NCBI GenBank assembly: GCA_039654915.1
Contig: CM077595.1
Location: 89,507,501-89,571,500, forward strand
Source of the DNA: Aquilaria yunnanensis
Taxonomy: Eukaryota; Streptophyta; Magnoliopsida; Malvales; Thymelaeaceae
Direction of reading: 5' to 3'
Length of the DNA: 64,000 bases
Shown: positions 1 through 11,229 of the stretch, piece by piece
Numbering within the stretch: the stretch's first letter is position 1
Layout: each line of letters starts with the position of its first letter
The notes under the pieces: generated by a model
Databases searched by the model: none
What the model was told of the DNA's origin: nothing
The model's input: the letters and a program-made list of their open reading frames with translations, nothing else
Made by a program: the position numbers and the translations under genes

Positions 1-1188
1 CTCTTGAACGAGGATAACCATGAAAAAGAAATCGAAGGCATGACCCTATGAATTATTTTAGGCTAAGCTAAAGCAAAGAGAAAAAAGGTGAAAATGGCCA
101 CCTATTTGAAGGTTTTTTTTTAATAACAATCCATTGTTAAAAACAACAAGCCCTACTAAGCAAAGTAATGAGCAATAAAAACAATGCGTATAGATAAAAA
201 ATTAAACTTCATTCATCTAATTGATATAGTTATATCAAAATCTTTACAAATTTCTTTTATAACCACAAAGTGGGTCCACGAATAAAATGGGTTAGATGCT
301 AACACCCAATTGAAGAAGAAACCCTAGACAAATGCTGACAAGAAAGAACATATCATATTTAGGGAATAAAGGTTGAATTGATGAGGAAGCATGAATCATA
401 TGCAGGCATTGAGAGCTAAACTAGTGGGGAAGCACGAATTATATACTGACGATGGCGGCCAGAACTGTCACTCCGGAGTTTGTGAAAATGACACTTACCA
501 ACCCTATAGTTTGTGGAAGCACCATATGCCGACCTTTTAGAAATATTTGGGGTGGCATTTATCGAAAAGGATCTGGTAGCAACACTTAAAATTCATCCTA
601 GAAAAGAACCTCCTCAATATTGGTCACCATTGAACCCTCCTCAAAGGTGGCCATCCTACCATATCCTCTTTTGGCCATGCATCAAAGGATGGACTCAACT
701 CTACATGTGGGAAAAAGAAAGATAAGTCTAGATCCGGATACTTTTGGTTAATCTAAAAGTAGCAAGAGAAAAATCCACCTTTAAATTTCTTGAAGGTTTC
801 CTTACTAAGGCACCTCTCCAATGCCCTAATAATCGATACAAGGCTCTTTACACCAGCAATAGCCTTTTAGCAAAGGTCCTTATGCTTTCTTTGTAGCTCC
901 TAGATGGCTCTATTCACCCTAATGACACAATCGGAAAAGGATAGAGGGATTGCCCCCTTGAGCTAGATTCGCCTCAAGGGGCCATTGAACTTAGGTGGAG
1001 GCTCTCCTCAAAGTCTAAAAGTTTTTTGTCAAGGGCCCCAATGGGGTCCTCAAAAATTGGATCCTATCGTGATCTAGCTTGTCTTTTTCTATTGCCTTTT
1101 TAGCAATCTTGCACGCTTCACGGAGCTTCAGGGCTTAGTCACCAATGACCTTTGGCCACTTCTCCAGCTTATCTCGATGCTCATTTAC

Positions 1189-3235
1189 CTACTTTGATAA
1201 GGCTTTGTAATTAGACCTTTCCTCACCCGCCTTCATTGCGAATATGACATTAATGGACTTAAGATCTTCCATTTGGGTGGAAAGGGCCTTTGCCTTAGCC
1301 TCACGAGAAAATACACACTCACCGATGGCATAAGCCATGATGAACTCTTGCAAATGAAAAGAATTTACCATAAGTTTATAAAAGAGAGAAAATGATGACA
1401 AAATATAAATGATGCAACTGGAGAAGGCCAGCTATAGCACTCAACAGATGAGTGTCATCCCTTCTAAAGAGATGAACAATATGGTGCCATTCCCTAGAGG
1501 TCCTTAGTGCCTTCAGGACATGATAAGTGATGTCAGTCATATCCTCAAGGATCAACTCGTCTATATCCACCACCCTTTAGAAGTTGAACACCCAATCTAG
1601 AGCTATCCCATTGCCTGCTAGACCATGCTTTTATACCAGACTCTATTCCAAGATCAGATTCTCTAGTTTAAACTGAAGGTCCACCTAGTTTAAAGGAATG
1701 AACATCTTATGTTTGGCTAGAGAAGGTTACCTAACTGGGGCCTTATGAGGGATGATCCATACAGGAATGATGATGATAAAAGGAGGAAGAACTGCTATGA
1801 CCTCGGATGAGGTCATTCTGAAAGGAGGATTAATCTCCTTGGAAAGCTTTACTAAAAGGCTAGTTGAAAATATCCATAATAATCATAGTACAACATCAAA
1901 TCAATGTCTTTAAAGAGAAAATAAACATTAAGAGAATGAGGCAAATTGTCACTCTCAAGATTTAAAGTGTCGATTTTTTAGGAAGTTGAAGAATGAGACA
2001 TTTTTTGGATCAATTGAAGGTTCTACTCAAGAAAAGACTCTTCCAGGTACACCACCATAGGTGTTGGCTAAGAACTCAGGATTGCAAAATCGTCCTTGAT
2101 AGCGCCTGAGACATGAACAGCCTCTGCCAGAAGGAGTTGGAGCTTCCGGGCATCAATGAGCCCATTAATGATATTCTTGTGCCTCTGAAAATGTGCTCGA
2201 GCACGGCCACCTATGTTTGCGTAAAAATGGGATGTTAGAATCACCTTGATAAAAGAAATAAGCAATAAGAATAAACATGGAATGGTTATGATTCTTTGGA
2301 TCCTGTGAACCATGTTAAGCTCTAAAGGCCACCTAAAAAAACTCTACCAACAAGCCTTTCTTACCTGGATACCACTCATGGGGATTCTTCATGTCCAAAT
2401 AACCTAGATGGGCGCAGCTAATCCCCGCCCATTTAAAAGTAGTCTCCCTAATGTTTGTGTAGGGGATTGGAAATAATCCCGCGTTGTTCTCATTTGGAAC
2501 CATAAACTCTAACCATGTAAGAAGCCTATGGTATGCTTTATGTCCCTCAAAACCTTTGTACAATGAGGGCCGCTTAACAGGAGTCTGCCAAGGGGCCTTA
2601 ATGAGAGTATAAGGGTAGTCCTATTTGAGATCCTTCAAAGCAAAGAATAATTGATCCTAATAATCAGCTCACGAGTCCTTGCGGAAAATAAAAGGGAAGG
2701 ACTTGCTACCCCCTCGGTTGATGGGGGTGATGTGGAAAAAGAAAGAATCCTTCTTCAACTCCAACATATAGAACTAGAGGAAAATCTTTGGAATAGGGGT
2801 CACCATCTTTGTCTTGCAGCAGATAATGAAGGCATTGATGTAAGTAAAGGAATTGGGGGTTAATTATGAAGGCAACACTTGGTAGTGCTCATAAAACTGT
2901 TCCACTAGGGGATGTAAAAGGAATCGAAGCCCAACCTGAAGTTGGTCCATGAAGACTGTGAGTATGTCTGTCTTGATATCTACCTCTGGGTAGTCCCCAT
3001 CCCAAATCACTTTGGACTTGTTTAGAGCGTGAACAATTTTGTTAGGCCAGAAAATGTGCTTCAGACTCATGGTCAGGGTGCCTTTAGTTAAGGTTGTCTT
3101 CACCTTCCTCATCTCTGATATGTCAAGTACAAAAGATTCCTTGAAGGTGAACACTTCCATGTCAAGGATCTCAACAGCCATAATAATGGTCTAGTTGGTG
3201 ATAACCCTTGCCAACGATGATTTGTGTGAAGCCAT
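1189..3235 (-). pseudogene. Decayed antisense reading frame resembling the plant 'putative gypsy-type transposon' domain
   Basis: Reading the minus strand from a Met at 3235 (begins MASHKSSLARV), the frame meets an in-frame stop after 14 codons and continues through MAVEILDMEVFTF, a basic stretch, then VGLRFLLHPLVEQFYEHYQV (near 2880-2950). A second open part at 2333-2563 contains LTWLEFMVPNENN and WAGISCAHLGY; a third at 1189-1401 looks helical and charged. Hydrophobic 'PLVEQFYEHYQVLPSQLTPNS'-like wording is typical of the plant domain named putative gypsy type transposon (PF04195, from memory). Multiple stops and frame changes show it is non-functional. The function of this domain is not established. 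It is antisense to the LTR/PPT orientation. Confidence 0.5.
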
Positions 3236-3888
3236 CTAAAGGAGCCAACGAAAAAAAGGTAAAGGCTAGCACTAGAGGACCAGCGATGGAAAATAGAGTA
3301 AAGAAGAACTAAAAAGCCAATCTGAAATAGAGAAAGTAAGTAAGAAGAACTTCTAGAGACAAAGCCATCAAAATAAGAGCAAAGGATGAAGAAATTAGTT
3401 ACATGATTAATGGATAATGGATTGAGATAACAAGGAAAGACTCTAAAGGTTTTGAAACCTTAAGAAGGTTTGAGGGAGAAACTTTAAACCAGAAGGTGAA
3501 AGAAGAAGGTAAAAGTACCCCATTTATAAAGGAAATTGAGACCTTCAAATTACCTTATCAAGAAATAACATAACTATAAGAGAATATTAGCCAATAAGAG
3601 CAAGGCACATGGTGATGAATCATTGTCAGGAAAAGTCACACCTGGTCACTTCTCTGAAGAGCATTAAATAGGCATCACTTCGACTCCTAGACAACTGTTG
3701 GATTTGCTACATGTCTTGGATAGAGACAACTATCACTAACCCACTCCAACAAGATGACGTGTTTGTGAATTCTTCTGGAACTTGCCGAAGAAGGCATCAT
3801 TCCTTAGCTGAAATGATGCCATCCTAAAGAAAACGAAAAAACGCAGATAGACCCAACTGAAAATATGTGGCCCTATCCCACAATTTCT

Positions 3889-3900
3889 AAGGGGAGGGAG
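3889..3900 (+). other. Polypurine tract of the LTR retrotransposon
   Basis: AAGGGGAGGGAG, a pure purine run four bases before the TG that opens the LTR. In LTR retrotransposons this tract primes plus-strand DNA synthesis and always sits just 5' of the 3' LTR, so it fixes both the LTR border and the element's strand. Confidence 0.7.
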
Positions 3901-3904
3901 CTAT

Positions 3905-4314
3905 TGTTACGCAGGGCCCAAAATAAGCCATTAAGAAGATTTAGAATTGGATAATTGGATAATTGGGCCTACTATTCTTAGAAATTTAGAAGGCCTAAGA
4001 AGGAGTAGATAAAGAGGAAACGTAATAAAAAAAATAAGAAGATCCCCTTATCACGATATCCTTCCTAATTTGAAGCAATCCTGCTGACCCTTTTCTCTAC
4101 TATATAAAGAGACTCTCTTCATCAACTCTGAGGTAAGAAAAATCATTCCGCACTTTATCACATTTATTCTTCATTGGAGATTGACTTGATCGTCTGAGCG
4201 TTTTCCACATCCCAGGATTTTGACATTGTCTTTGAGTGCAAAACCTCTGGTTCACCACTTCCGAAGCTCCAAGGCCTGTCCACCTGGTTAGGTTGATCCC
4301 ACTTTGCTATCACA
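3905..4314 (+). repeat. 3' LTR (about 410 bp)
   Basis: Opens with TGTTACGCAGGG and closes with TATCACA, fitting the TG...CA rule. It contains a TATA-like box (TATATAAAGA, 4101-4110) followed by a CT-rich leader-like stretch, as expected for U3/R promoter elements. The partner 5' LTR is not in the window, so the exact right border (4314) is inferred from the CA dinucleotide only. Confidence 0.6.
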
Positions 4315-4679
4315 TCTTTAATGAAAAAGGAAAGATGTTTACTTTGACAAATTAAATTTATTAGAAGATAATTATTTAATATTTTAAATTAAAAATTAAG
4401 AAGTCAATGCTATACAATATTATAAAAAATATTAGTAAGGATTAAAATAGATTTACAAACTTGAGAAAAAAGAAGTAACTAGTACAAATCTAAGAATTAA
4501 TTTAATTGGTGCAATCTAACAATATTGAATCTAACAATATTGATTCACCCTGGTAATAACATTAGTAACAATTAGTTGTTATTGTATTGTGTTAAAAAAA
4601 CTCATTGGCCTCTTTTTTACAAATTTTATGATCAAGAATAAATTCATAATTTATTAACCATTTTAAACATTTATTTGAA
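4315..4679. other. AT-rich stretch, nothing recognised
   Basis: No coding, inverted-repeat or RNA signal seen. Confidence 0.4.
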
Positions 4680-5471
4680 ATATACCTATAATAACACCAA
4701 AATTGACTAAAATTACATCCATAATCAGTTTATGAAAAATTCAACATAATATACAATTAAATCTATATTTAAATACATATACTTAGACATATTTAAATAT
4801 GTTGTTACCAAAATAGTTCAAAAGAGTTGCTTGTAAAGTATCTTCCATTTTAACCAGTTTACTTTTCTCCAGTAACTCTAACATTGGCACGACATTCAGC
4901 ATGGAAAGCTGAGCTTTTAAGATCATCTTCTTCAGTATCAAAACCTAAGATGTGTTGAAGTTATGAATTTCCAGTTTCACATAACTCAAAAATGAAAAAA
5001 CATGAGGATTGTGTCATAGATAGCAATTTGGAGTAGAGAGATCAAAAGTAAAATGACCTAGAAATAGTCAGTCTGGGAAGCAAAGTGATTCAACTAAATA
5101 TGGAGAAATTTTGTGAATGATCTCATAATTTTCATGTTGTTTCAATTTGAGACATCAATTTAAAGGTTGAATATAAAAGCACAAGATGATCATAATAATT
5201 GTTCAAAGAAATATATATGTGTGTGTGTGTGTGTGTGTGGATATATTAGTAATACTATAATTTTTATTATATAATTATATATATATATTCTTTGGATTCG
5301 GTTCTACCTTAGGTTGGTTCAATACAGAACTAGAACTAACCCAAAAACCATCAGTTCTCTTATACATGGAACCAACTCACGAACCGTGATCCATTTTTAC
5401 TCAACTCAATCCAACCCAATGAGGGTGGTTCAGGTTGACTTTCAGGTTTACCCAACCCATGCTTACCCCTA
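4680..5471. mobile_element. 5'-truncated copy of the hAT-like element found at 29962-30903
   Basis: The sequence aligns by eye with 30130-30903 over nearly its whole length, including the segments around 4890-4990 and 5325-5471 (GGTTCTAC, AACCAACTC, CCAACCCA). It ends in ACCCCTA like the other copy. The left ~200 bases present in the other copy (GGTTCGG-type repeats and terminal repeat) are missing here, so this copy is truncated or rearranged on the left and no target duplication can be shown. Confidence 0.6.
5218..5239. repeat. (GT)n microsatellite
   Basis: About ten GT units, flanked on the left by ATATATAT and followed 40 bases later by a second TA-rich run (5274-5288). Confidence 0.9.
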
Positions 5472-5548
5472 GTAGAAGTTTTTTGATAAAAAACCTGCGC
5501 TCGAAAATCTACCCCTTATATTTTCTGGGAATGTAAAAAAGGCTCATA

Positions 5549-6011
5549 GGTTTGGCTAAAACTGCAAATGCTCCCTCCAAGTTTTGAAAATCTCTTGTAT
5601 TCCTCTTAAGTTTTATGGAACACATAGTTAAATTCCTTCTGTTTGTTTTGGATATTAATAAAGAACCTTTTGACTAGTAGTTAAATATAAACTGAAAAAA
5701 CTAAGCAAGCCAAAATGAAGAGAATTTAATATGATGATTTACCTAACAGAAGTAAATATGTACAAGTTACCAATAAATGATTTATAACTTTTAACTTTAA
5801 TGTGATAAAATGCTATAGAGTAAGTTCTTTGTGTTTGATAAACATTCTTTTGGTTGCTGGTACTTCTTTTTTTAACGTGCCAGTTATTAATTAGTAGGTT
5901 TTTAACTAACATCCAAAGATGATTTAAGTATAATTATAGATTAAAAAAAACTAAAAGGGGTTGGGAGATATTTTTGGAACAATAAGGGGGGAATGTAGTT
6001 TTGATTAGACC
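5549..6011. mobile_element. Small non-autonomous element with long imperfect inverted repeats
   Basis: The left side (GGTTTGGCTAAAACTG...) and the reverse complement of the right side (GGTCTAATCAAAACTA...) match imperfectly over roughly 80 bases, including CTCCC/CCCCC blocks. No coding capacity. The long inverted repeats suggest a Mutator-like MITE; no convincing target duplication was found. Confidence 0.4.
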
Positions 6012-6839
6012 TTCACTATGTGTTTGAAAATTTCTTCATACTTCTTATTCCTTTTAATGAAGAAATATATTTTACATTTTAGTCAAACTATTCAATTAAT
6101 AAAGTGCTTATCTAGAGGTTATCAACTAAAGAAGCACATGTACAACATTGTTTGCACCTAATTGTTCTTCATGAAAATTAAACGATAAAGCAAGATTGAT
6201 TCATATAATAATAGGAGTTTGTTTGCCTTCATCTGTGTATATGAATATTGTTGTAGCTCTAGTTGCACCCAGAAGCAGATGTAATTTTTATAAAGGATTG
6301 GTCAAAACAAATATTTTCTTAAGTTGCAGTTCTTGCAAGGAAATTTAAACAATTTTAAGGAGATGTCAGAATGCATTCGTCTTTAAATTTTCAAGAAAAC
6401 TATACATATTTTACAATTTTAAAGGGGTTCAAACCCCTGCTAACCCCCTTTAATTCCGCTCATAGTTGCACCTCCCAGCACCCTTAACTACACCACCAGG
6501 ATGCCCACATTTATGTTGGAATACAACACAAACACTATAAAAGAATGGGGCTAAAGTGATGATCAAGAGCGATGATTATAATCGAGGCAAGCAATAATCA
6601 TTGTGAAATTGACACTTTAGCATGACCAGTCAAAGGAAAGTTTTCACAATGATTTTTTGATGATTATTATTTCTATGATTAAAAATCATCACAAACTGCT
6701 ATGATTTTGCTATGGTTATTTACTGATGATTAAAATTTTCCTAAATAAAAGGGTGGTAGATCTTTTACGCAAAATTCGTGATAGATTTGCTACGATAGCA
6801 ATTATAGCACTATAGCGTAATAAAATCATAACAATAACC

Positions 6840-7500
6840 TAAACCCTGAACGTCTTACCCTAAAACCCTAAATGTTAAACCTTAATCCTAAATCTATAAA
6901 CCCTTATCCTAAAACCATAAACCTAACCATAAACATCCTTAATCCTTTACCCTAAAACCTTAAACCCCAACCTTAACCTTAATCCCTAAACTCCTAACCT
7001 AACCCAAACAATAATCCTTAAACCCCTAATGCTAATCGAAAACTCTAAACCCTAAACCTAAACCATAACTTTTACCCTAAAACCTTTAACCTTAGACCCT
7101 ACCCAAATTGTAACTCCTAAACCTAACCTGAAACCGTACTCTTACCCTAAAACCCTAAACACTAACCCAAAACGTCCTTAAACCCATACCCTAGAAACCT
7201 AAACCCTAACTTTAACTTTAATTCCTAAACTCCTAACCTTAACCCTAAATACCTACAATCATAAATCTTATCCTTAAACCCTTGACCCTAGTTAAACCCT
7301 AAACCTTATCCTGGAAACAGTAAACTGTAATCCCAAAACATTAAAACCCTAACCCTAACCCCTTAACATTAAATCCCAATCCCAAAACAGTCAAATCCTA
7401 ACCTTAACCCCTTAACACTAAATCCTAATCCTTAAACATTTCAACCCTAACACCTCAATACTAAACCCTAATCCCTAAAAAATTTAACCTTAACTTAAAC
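6840..7500. repeat. Degenerate telomere-like (CCCTAAA)n tract
   Basis: Dozens of units of CCCTAAA, CCTAAAC, CCTTAAC and AACCCTAA type with many substitutions, C-rich strand on plus. The plant telomere repeat is TTTAGGG, so this is an old interstitial telomere-like array. It lies wholly inside the CACTA element 6533-10791. Confidence 0.8.
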
Positions 7501-7770
7501 TTTAAGCCCTTCAATTCTTCAAGCACTCTTTTTTATATGTTCCTAAATTTAGAAAGCAGAATATGTTTTGATGTTTCCATACATAGTAGGTTTAATGATC
7601 TTGAAAAAAAGTTGTTAAAATTAAAAGATTGGTCTTTTAAATTGTTTATATTCATAAAATTAAGAAGTGAAATTTTGAAAAAACTAATTTTTCATTCATA
7701 ATAATTACTCTAACAGATCCTGAACTTTTCAATAATTTTTATTTTCACATAAAATTTTTAGAATTTTATA

Positions 7771-8006
7771 CTATCTCCGTCCCATATTCTTTACACCATT
7801 TGACATTTTCACATAATTTGAATTGAATTTATTCATATTAGTATTTGTTAGAAATTTTTTTTAAAAAAATATATTTAGAAACTATATAACTTGATTTAGC
7901 ATTCTTATATAAAAGTTTTTCATTTATATACTAAAATGTTGAAAATAAAAAATCTTAGATTAATTACTGAAAAGTGAATGGTGCAAAGAATATGGGACGA
8001 AGAGAG
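7771..8006. mobile_element. Stowaway-type MITE (236 bp)
   Basis: Inverted ends CT(A/C)TCTCCGTCCCATATTC... at left and its reverse complement ...GAATATGGGACGAAGAGAG at right, about 30 bp long, flanked by TA dinucleotides (7769-7770, 8007-8008). The CTCCGTCCCATATT wording and TA duplication are typical of Stowaway (Tc1/mariner) MITEs. A second member interrupted by an insertion is at 41850-42204. Confidence 0.85.
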
Positions 8007-8239
8007 TATTTAGTGTAGTAATTGCATATCATAGGAATAAATAAGAAATCAAGGGTAAATCATAGGAATATATAACCTATGGTGGAAAAATCGTACGGAA
8101 AGTTAAACAAAATTCCAAGGCATTTGGGTGGGGTATGTAAAATTTTCTGGGAAACTTGGGCTAGACATATGTGATGATTTTTATCGTTACACAACGCTAG
8201 CAACATCAAGGGTCAAGCGAGCACCATGTGGTTAAACCG

Positions 8240-8890
8240 GCACTTCCTTTGTGGCAACGATTCTAATCATCATAATTTTGTATATATTTTCACTTCCGAT
8301 CTTCCAATTCTCATTTCTAATTCATAAACTCTCATTTTTCTTCTTTCATCTCCTTTGCTCTTCTCTTCTCCCACTCTCATCCATCACCGAAATCACCTCC
8401 TTTCCTCTATTGCCGGCCTTTCCTCCTCTCCACTATCGCAAATCTATCCTTCAATGCTGAACCCTATCTCCTCTCCTCTATCTCATATATCTCTAATATC
8501 TGAATCACTTTCTGTTGTTTTTTTCTCAACAAGTATCTCCCTCTCTCCCTCCCCCCACTCCCCCCTCTCTCTCTAAGTTTAATTTCTTGAGGTTTTATCT
8601 AATTTCTTGGAATGGGTATGTTATTAAAGTTTTTTATCGATATAATTTTTTTAGTATAGTGTGGTTTCAAATTATTAATTTGAATTGGACTAATTTGAGA
8701 ATTTGGACATTGTTATGGAAGTTTGAAAGTGTTGGGCATGCAAGGTTAACTGGGGATCACCAAATTTTCTTGTGTTAATTGGATGGGTTATGGTTGATTC
8801 TTTGTTTTGTGGATTTAATGTCGATATGGAGAAACAAATTTGGAAAGTGTTGAGCATTGTAAAAAGTGTGAAATTTTTGGATAATTATGG
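8240..8890. other. CT-rich, leader-like stretch inside the CACTA element; no gene supported
   Basis: 8330-8580 is strongly pyrimidine-rich (TCTCTCCC runs) and followed by AT-rich DNA with intron-like character. Short open frames here lack recognisable motifs and reflect CT bias. It could be a captured 5' leader of a host gene, which cannot be shown from this sequence. Confidence 0.35.
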
Positions 8891-8892
8891 TT

Positions 8893-9868
8893 AATTTTGG
8901 GTAAGTTTGTAAGTATTGGGGCTTAATTAAAAAGTGCCAAAATTTATGGATAAAATTACATGTAATTAAAATATTGGAGCTTAACTGTAAAGTACCAAAA
9001 TTATTAGATGCAATTGTAGGTAATTAAAGTGTTGGGGCTTAATTTAAAAAGTGCCATAATTTATGGATAGAATTATAAGTAATTAAAGTTTAGGGGCTTA
9101 ATTGTAAAGGTACCGAAATTATTAGATAAATTTTCAAGTAATAAAAGTATTGGGGCTTAATTGAAAAAGTAAAAAAATTAGTGACAAAATTGTAAGTAAT
9201 TGAAGTATTGGGGGTTAATTGTAAAAGTGCTAAAATTATAAGATAAAATTGTAAATAATTAAATTTTAGGTGCTTAGTTGTAAAAGTACCAAAATTATTG
9301 GATAAAATTTTAAGTAATTAAAGTATTAGAGTTTAATAAAAAAAAATACCAAAATTTATGGATTAAATTATAAGTAATTAAAATTTAGGGACTTAATTAG
9401 AAAAGTACCAAAATTATTGTATAAAATAGTAAGTAATTAAAGTATTGGGGCTTAATTAAAAAGGAGCCAAAATTTGTGGATAAATTTTAATTAATTAAAG
9501 TATTGGGGCTTAATTGTAAAAGTTCAAAGATAACTAGATAAAATTATAAATAGTTAAAGTTTGGGGGTTTAATTGTAAAAGTACCAAATTATTGGATAAA
9601 ATTGTAATTAATTAAAGTATTTGGGCTTCATTGAAAAAGTAAAAAAATTTATGGATAAAATTGTAAGTAATTAAAGTTTAGGGGCTTAATTGTAAACGTA
9701 ACAAAATTTATGGATAAAATTCTAACTAATTAAAGTTTAGGGGCTTAATTCTAAAAGTACCAAAATTATTAGATAAAATTGTAAATAATTAATGTATTAA
9801 TGCTTAATTGAGAAACTACCAAAATTTATGGATAAAATTGTAAGTAATTAGAGTATTGGGGCTTACTT
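8893..9868. repeat. Minisatellite, about 60-bp unit, roughly 16 copies
   Basis: Units read approximately GGGGCTTAATTG, TAAAAGTACCAAAATTATTG, GATAAAATTGTAAGTAATTA, AAGTATT and repeat head to tail with point changes and small indels. It is internal to the CACTA element 6533-10791. Confidence 0.85.
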
Positions 9869-9963
9869 GTGAGTTGTGAGCAACAGATTCGAGTAGCTCA
9901 CCACCAAGTTGACCTAAATTCGTTCTGACATGCAGGAGCATATCCAACGGTAGACAAGGACTG

Positions 9964-10199
9964 CAGTCGCTGCTAGTATCCATAAACTTACACAAAGCGA
10001 AGTTTTTTTGGGTACATTTGCTTCTACCAGACTATAGATTGGATCTTTCGAGGTTGCAAATAAGGACGGGAGTGCACAGGAGTCACTGCTGCTATCCATA
10101 AACTTACACAAAGCGAAGTCCTTTCGGGTACGTTTGTTTCTACCATACTATAGATTGGATCTTTCGAGGTTGCAAATAAGGACGGGAGTGCACAGGATG
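9964..10199. repeat. Two direct copies of a 116-bp unit
   Basis: TATCCATAAACTTACACAAA occurs at about 9977 and again at about 10093; the shared unit continues through TTGGATCTTTCGAGGTTGC to GGGAGTGCACAGGA. The copies are nearly identical, so the duplication is recent compared with the minisatellite next to it. Confidence 0.85.
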
Positions 10200-11229
10200 G
10201 CGATTCAAGTCCATTGCAATAGTGAGGGCGCCATTAGGGTTTAGGGATTTTATCCATATTTATGTATTTGTTAGGCCTATTTATGTAAGTTATTAATATT
10301 TACATTAATAGTATTTTGTTATTTAGCTACAATAATTTATTATAATATGCTATAATATTAAATATATTAAAATTAATATAATATGCTAATTTAATTAATT
10401 ATATATACAAAAAACAACATTTAAGAAAAAACATAAGAATCATAAATCGTCGCCAAATCAATGGTAAAGTTTTCTACGATTTTAACCGTTGCTCTTGTAT
10501 TTGAGGGAAAATCTTCGCTCTTGTAATGAGAGAAGATCATCATTCTTTCTCCAAGGCAAAATCGTCATTGTGGGACTAAGGCAAAATCATCGCCTTTTGT
10601 ATCATCATAGAATCATTGTTTTTTTGACAATTAGAATCGTCACACTTTTGCCTCGACATCATGACGATCCTTTATTAGCAACGTGGTTTTTTTTAATGAT
10701 TTTTGTAACGATTCTTTTCATAAAAAATTTACCTTGTGCTATGATAAAGATATGATTTTTCCCATCACAAATATGTTGATTTCTTATAATGAAATTTAGT
10801 TTATGTTTTATTTTAGTTAATTTTATGTTTAATTTTCCTAATGCATTTTTGTTTGGAAGAAAGTAGTAGGATTGTCCCAATTATTTTTCTTATATCCAGT
10901 ATCCTATGATGCTAGGTTCATGTTCTTTAGATTTTAACCTAGAAAATAGTAGATATATGTTTGTATGAATTATTCACTACTAAAAAAAGAGCATTTACCA
11001 ACAACTCAATTTCCAACACGCAGCCATTAGAAGTTTTCAATAAGTTAAACCGTTGGAAAAGACATTCTAATTTTTTCCAACAGCTAAAACTATTGCAAAC
11101 TTCCTAATGGCTAAAGCAGTTTGTAGTTACCAATGGCCTGGACAGTTGAAAACTAACAAATTGCCCAAACCATTAGAAATTCAAAATTAGGGATTAGATT
11201 GAAACATAGAGCCAAACTTGGGGACTAAA

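Larger units (their letters stand above)
1..4314 (+). mobile_element. 3' part of a Ty3/gypsy-like LTR retrotransposon (left end outside window)
   Basis: The plus-strand orientation is set by a polypurine tract (3889-3900) immediately before an LTR-like unit (3905-4314). No reverse transcriptase, protease or integrase motif is readable between 1 and 1188, so the pol region, if present, lies left of the window or has decayed. The main internal content is a long decayed reading frame on the opposite strand (1189-3235). An antisense extra frame between pol and the 3' LTR is a known arrangement in some plant Ty3/gypsy lineages (Tat group). Lineage assignment is inference. Confidence 0.6.
6533..10791. 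mobile_element. Non-autonomous CACTA element (about 4.26 kb)
   Basis: Left terminus CACTATAAAAGAA (6533); the right terminus read in reverse is CATTATAAGAAAT (10791), the CACTA consensus with one transition. Both are flanked by AAA (6530-6532 and 10792-10794), the expected 3-bp target duplication. Both subterminal zones (6550-6830 and 10440-10790) are dense in short motifs of the CGATGATT / AATCATCG type, as in CACTA subterminal repeats. No transposase is readable inside. The interior holds telomere-like repeats, a Stowaway MITE, a CT-rich leader-like zone and a minisatellite. Confidence 0.65.

Noticed and set aside
6840..7500. True telomere or subtelomere end
   Set aside because: The repeats are highly degenerate, internal, and enclosed by CACTA termini with a matching 3-bp duplication.
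8251..8778. Three overlapping plus-strand frames in the CT-rich zone
   Set aside because: Composition-driven; no motif and no consistent frame.
8893..9868. CRISPR-like array
   Set aside because: Units are head-to-tail without distinct spacers, in plant nuclear DNA; it is a minisatellite.
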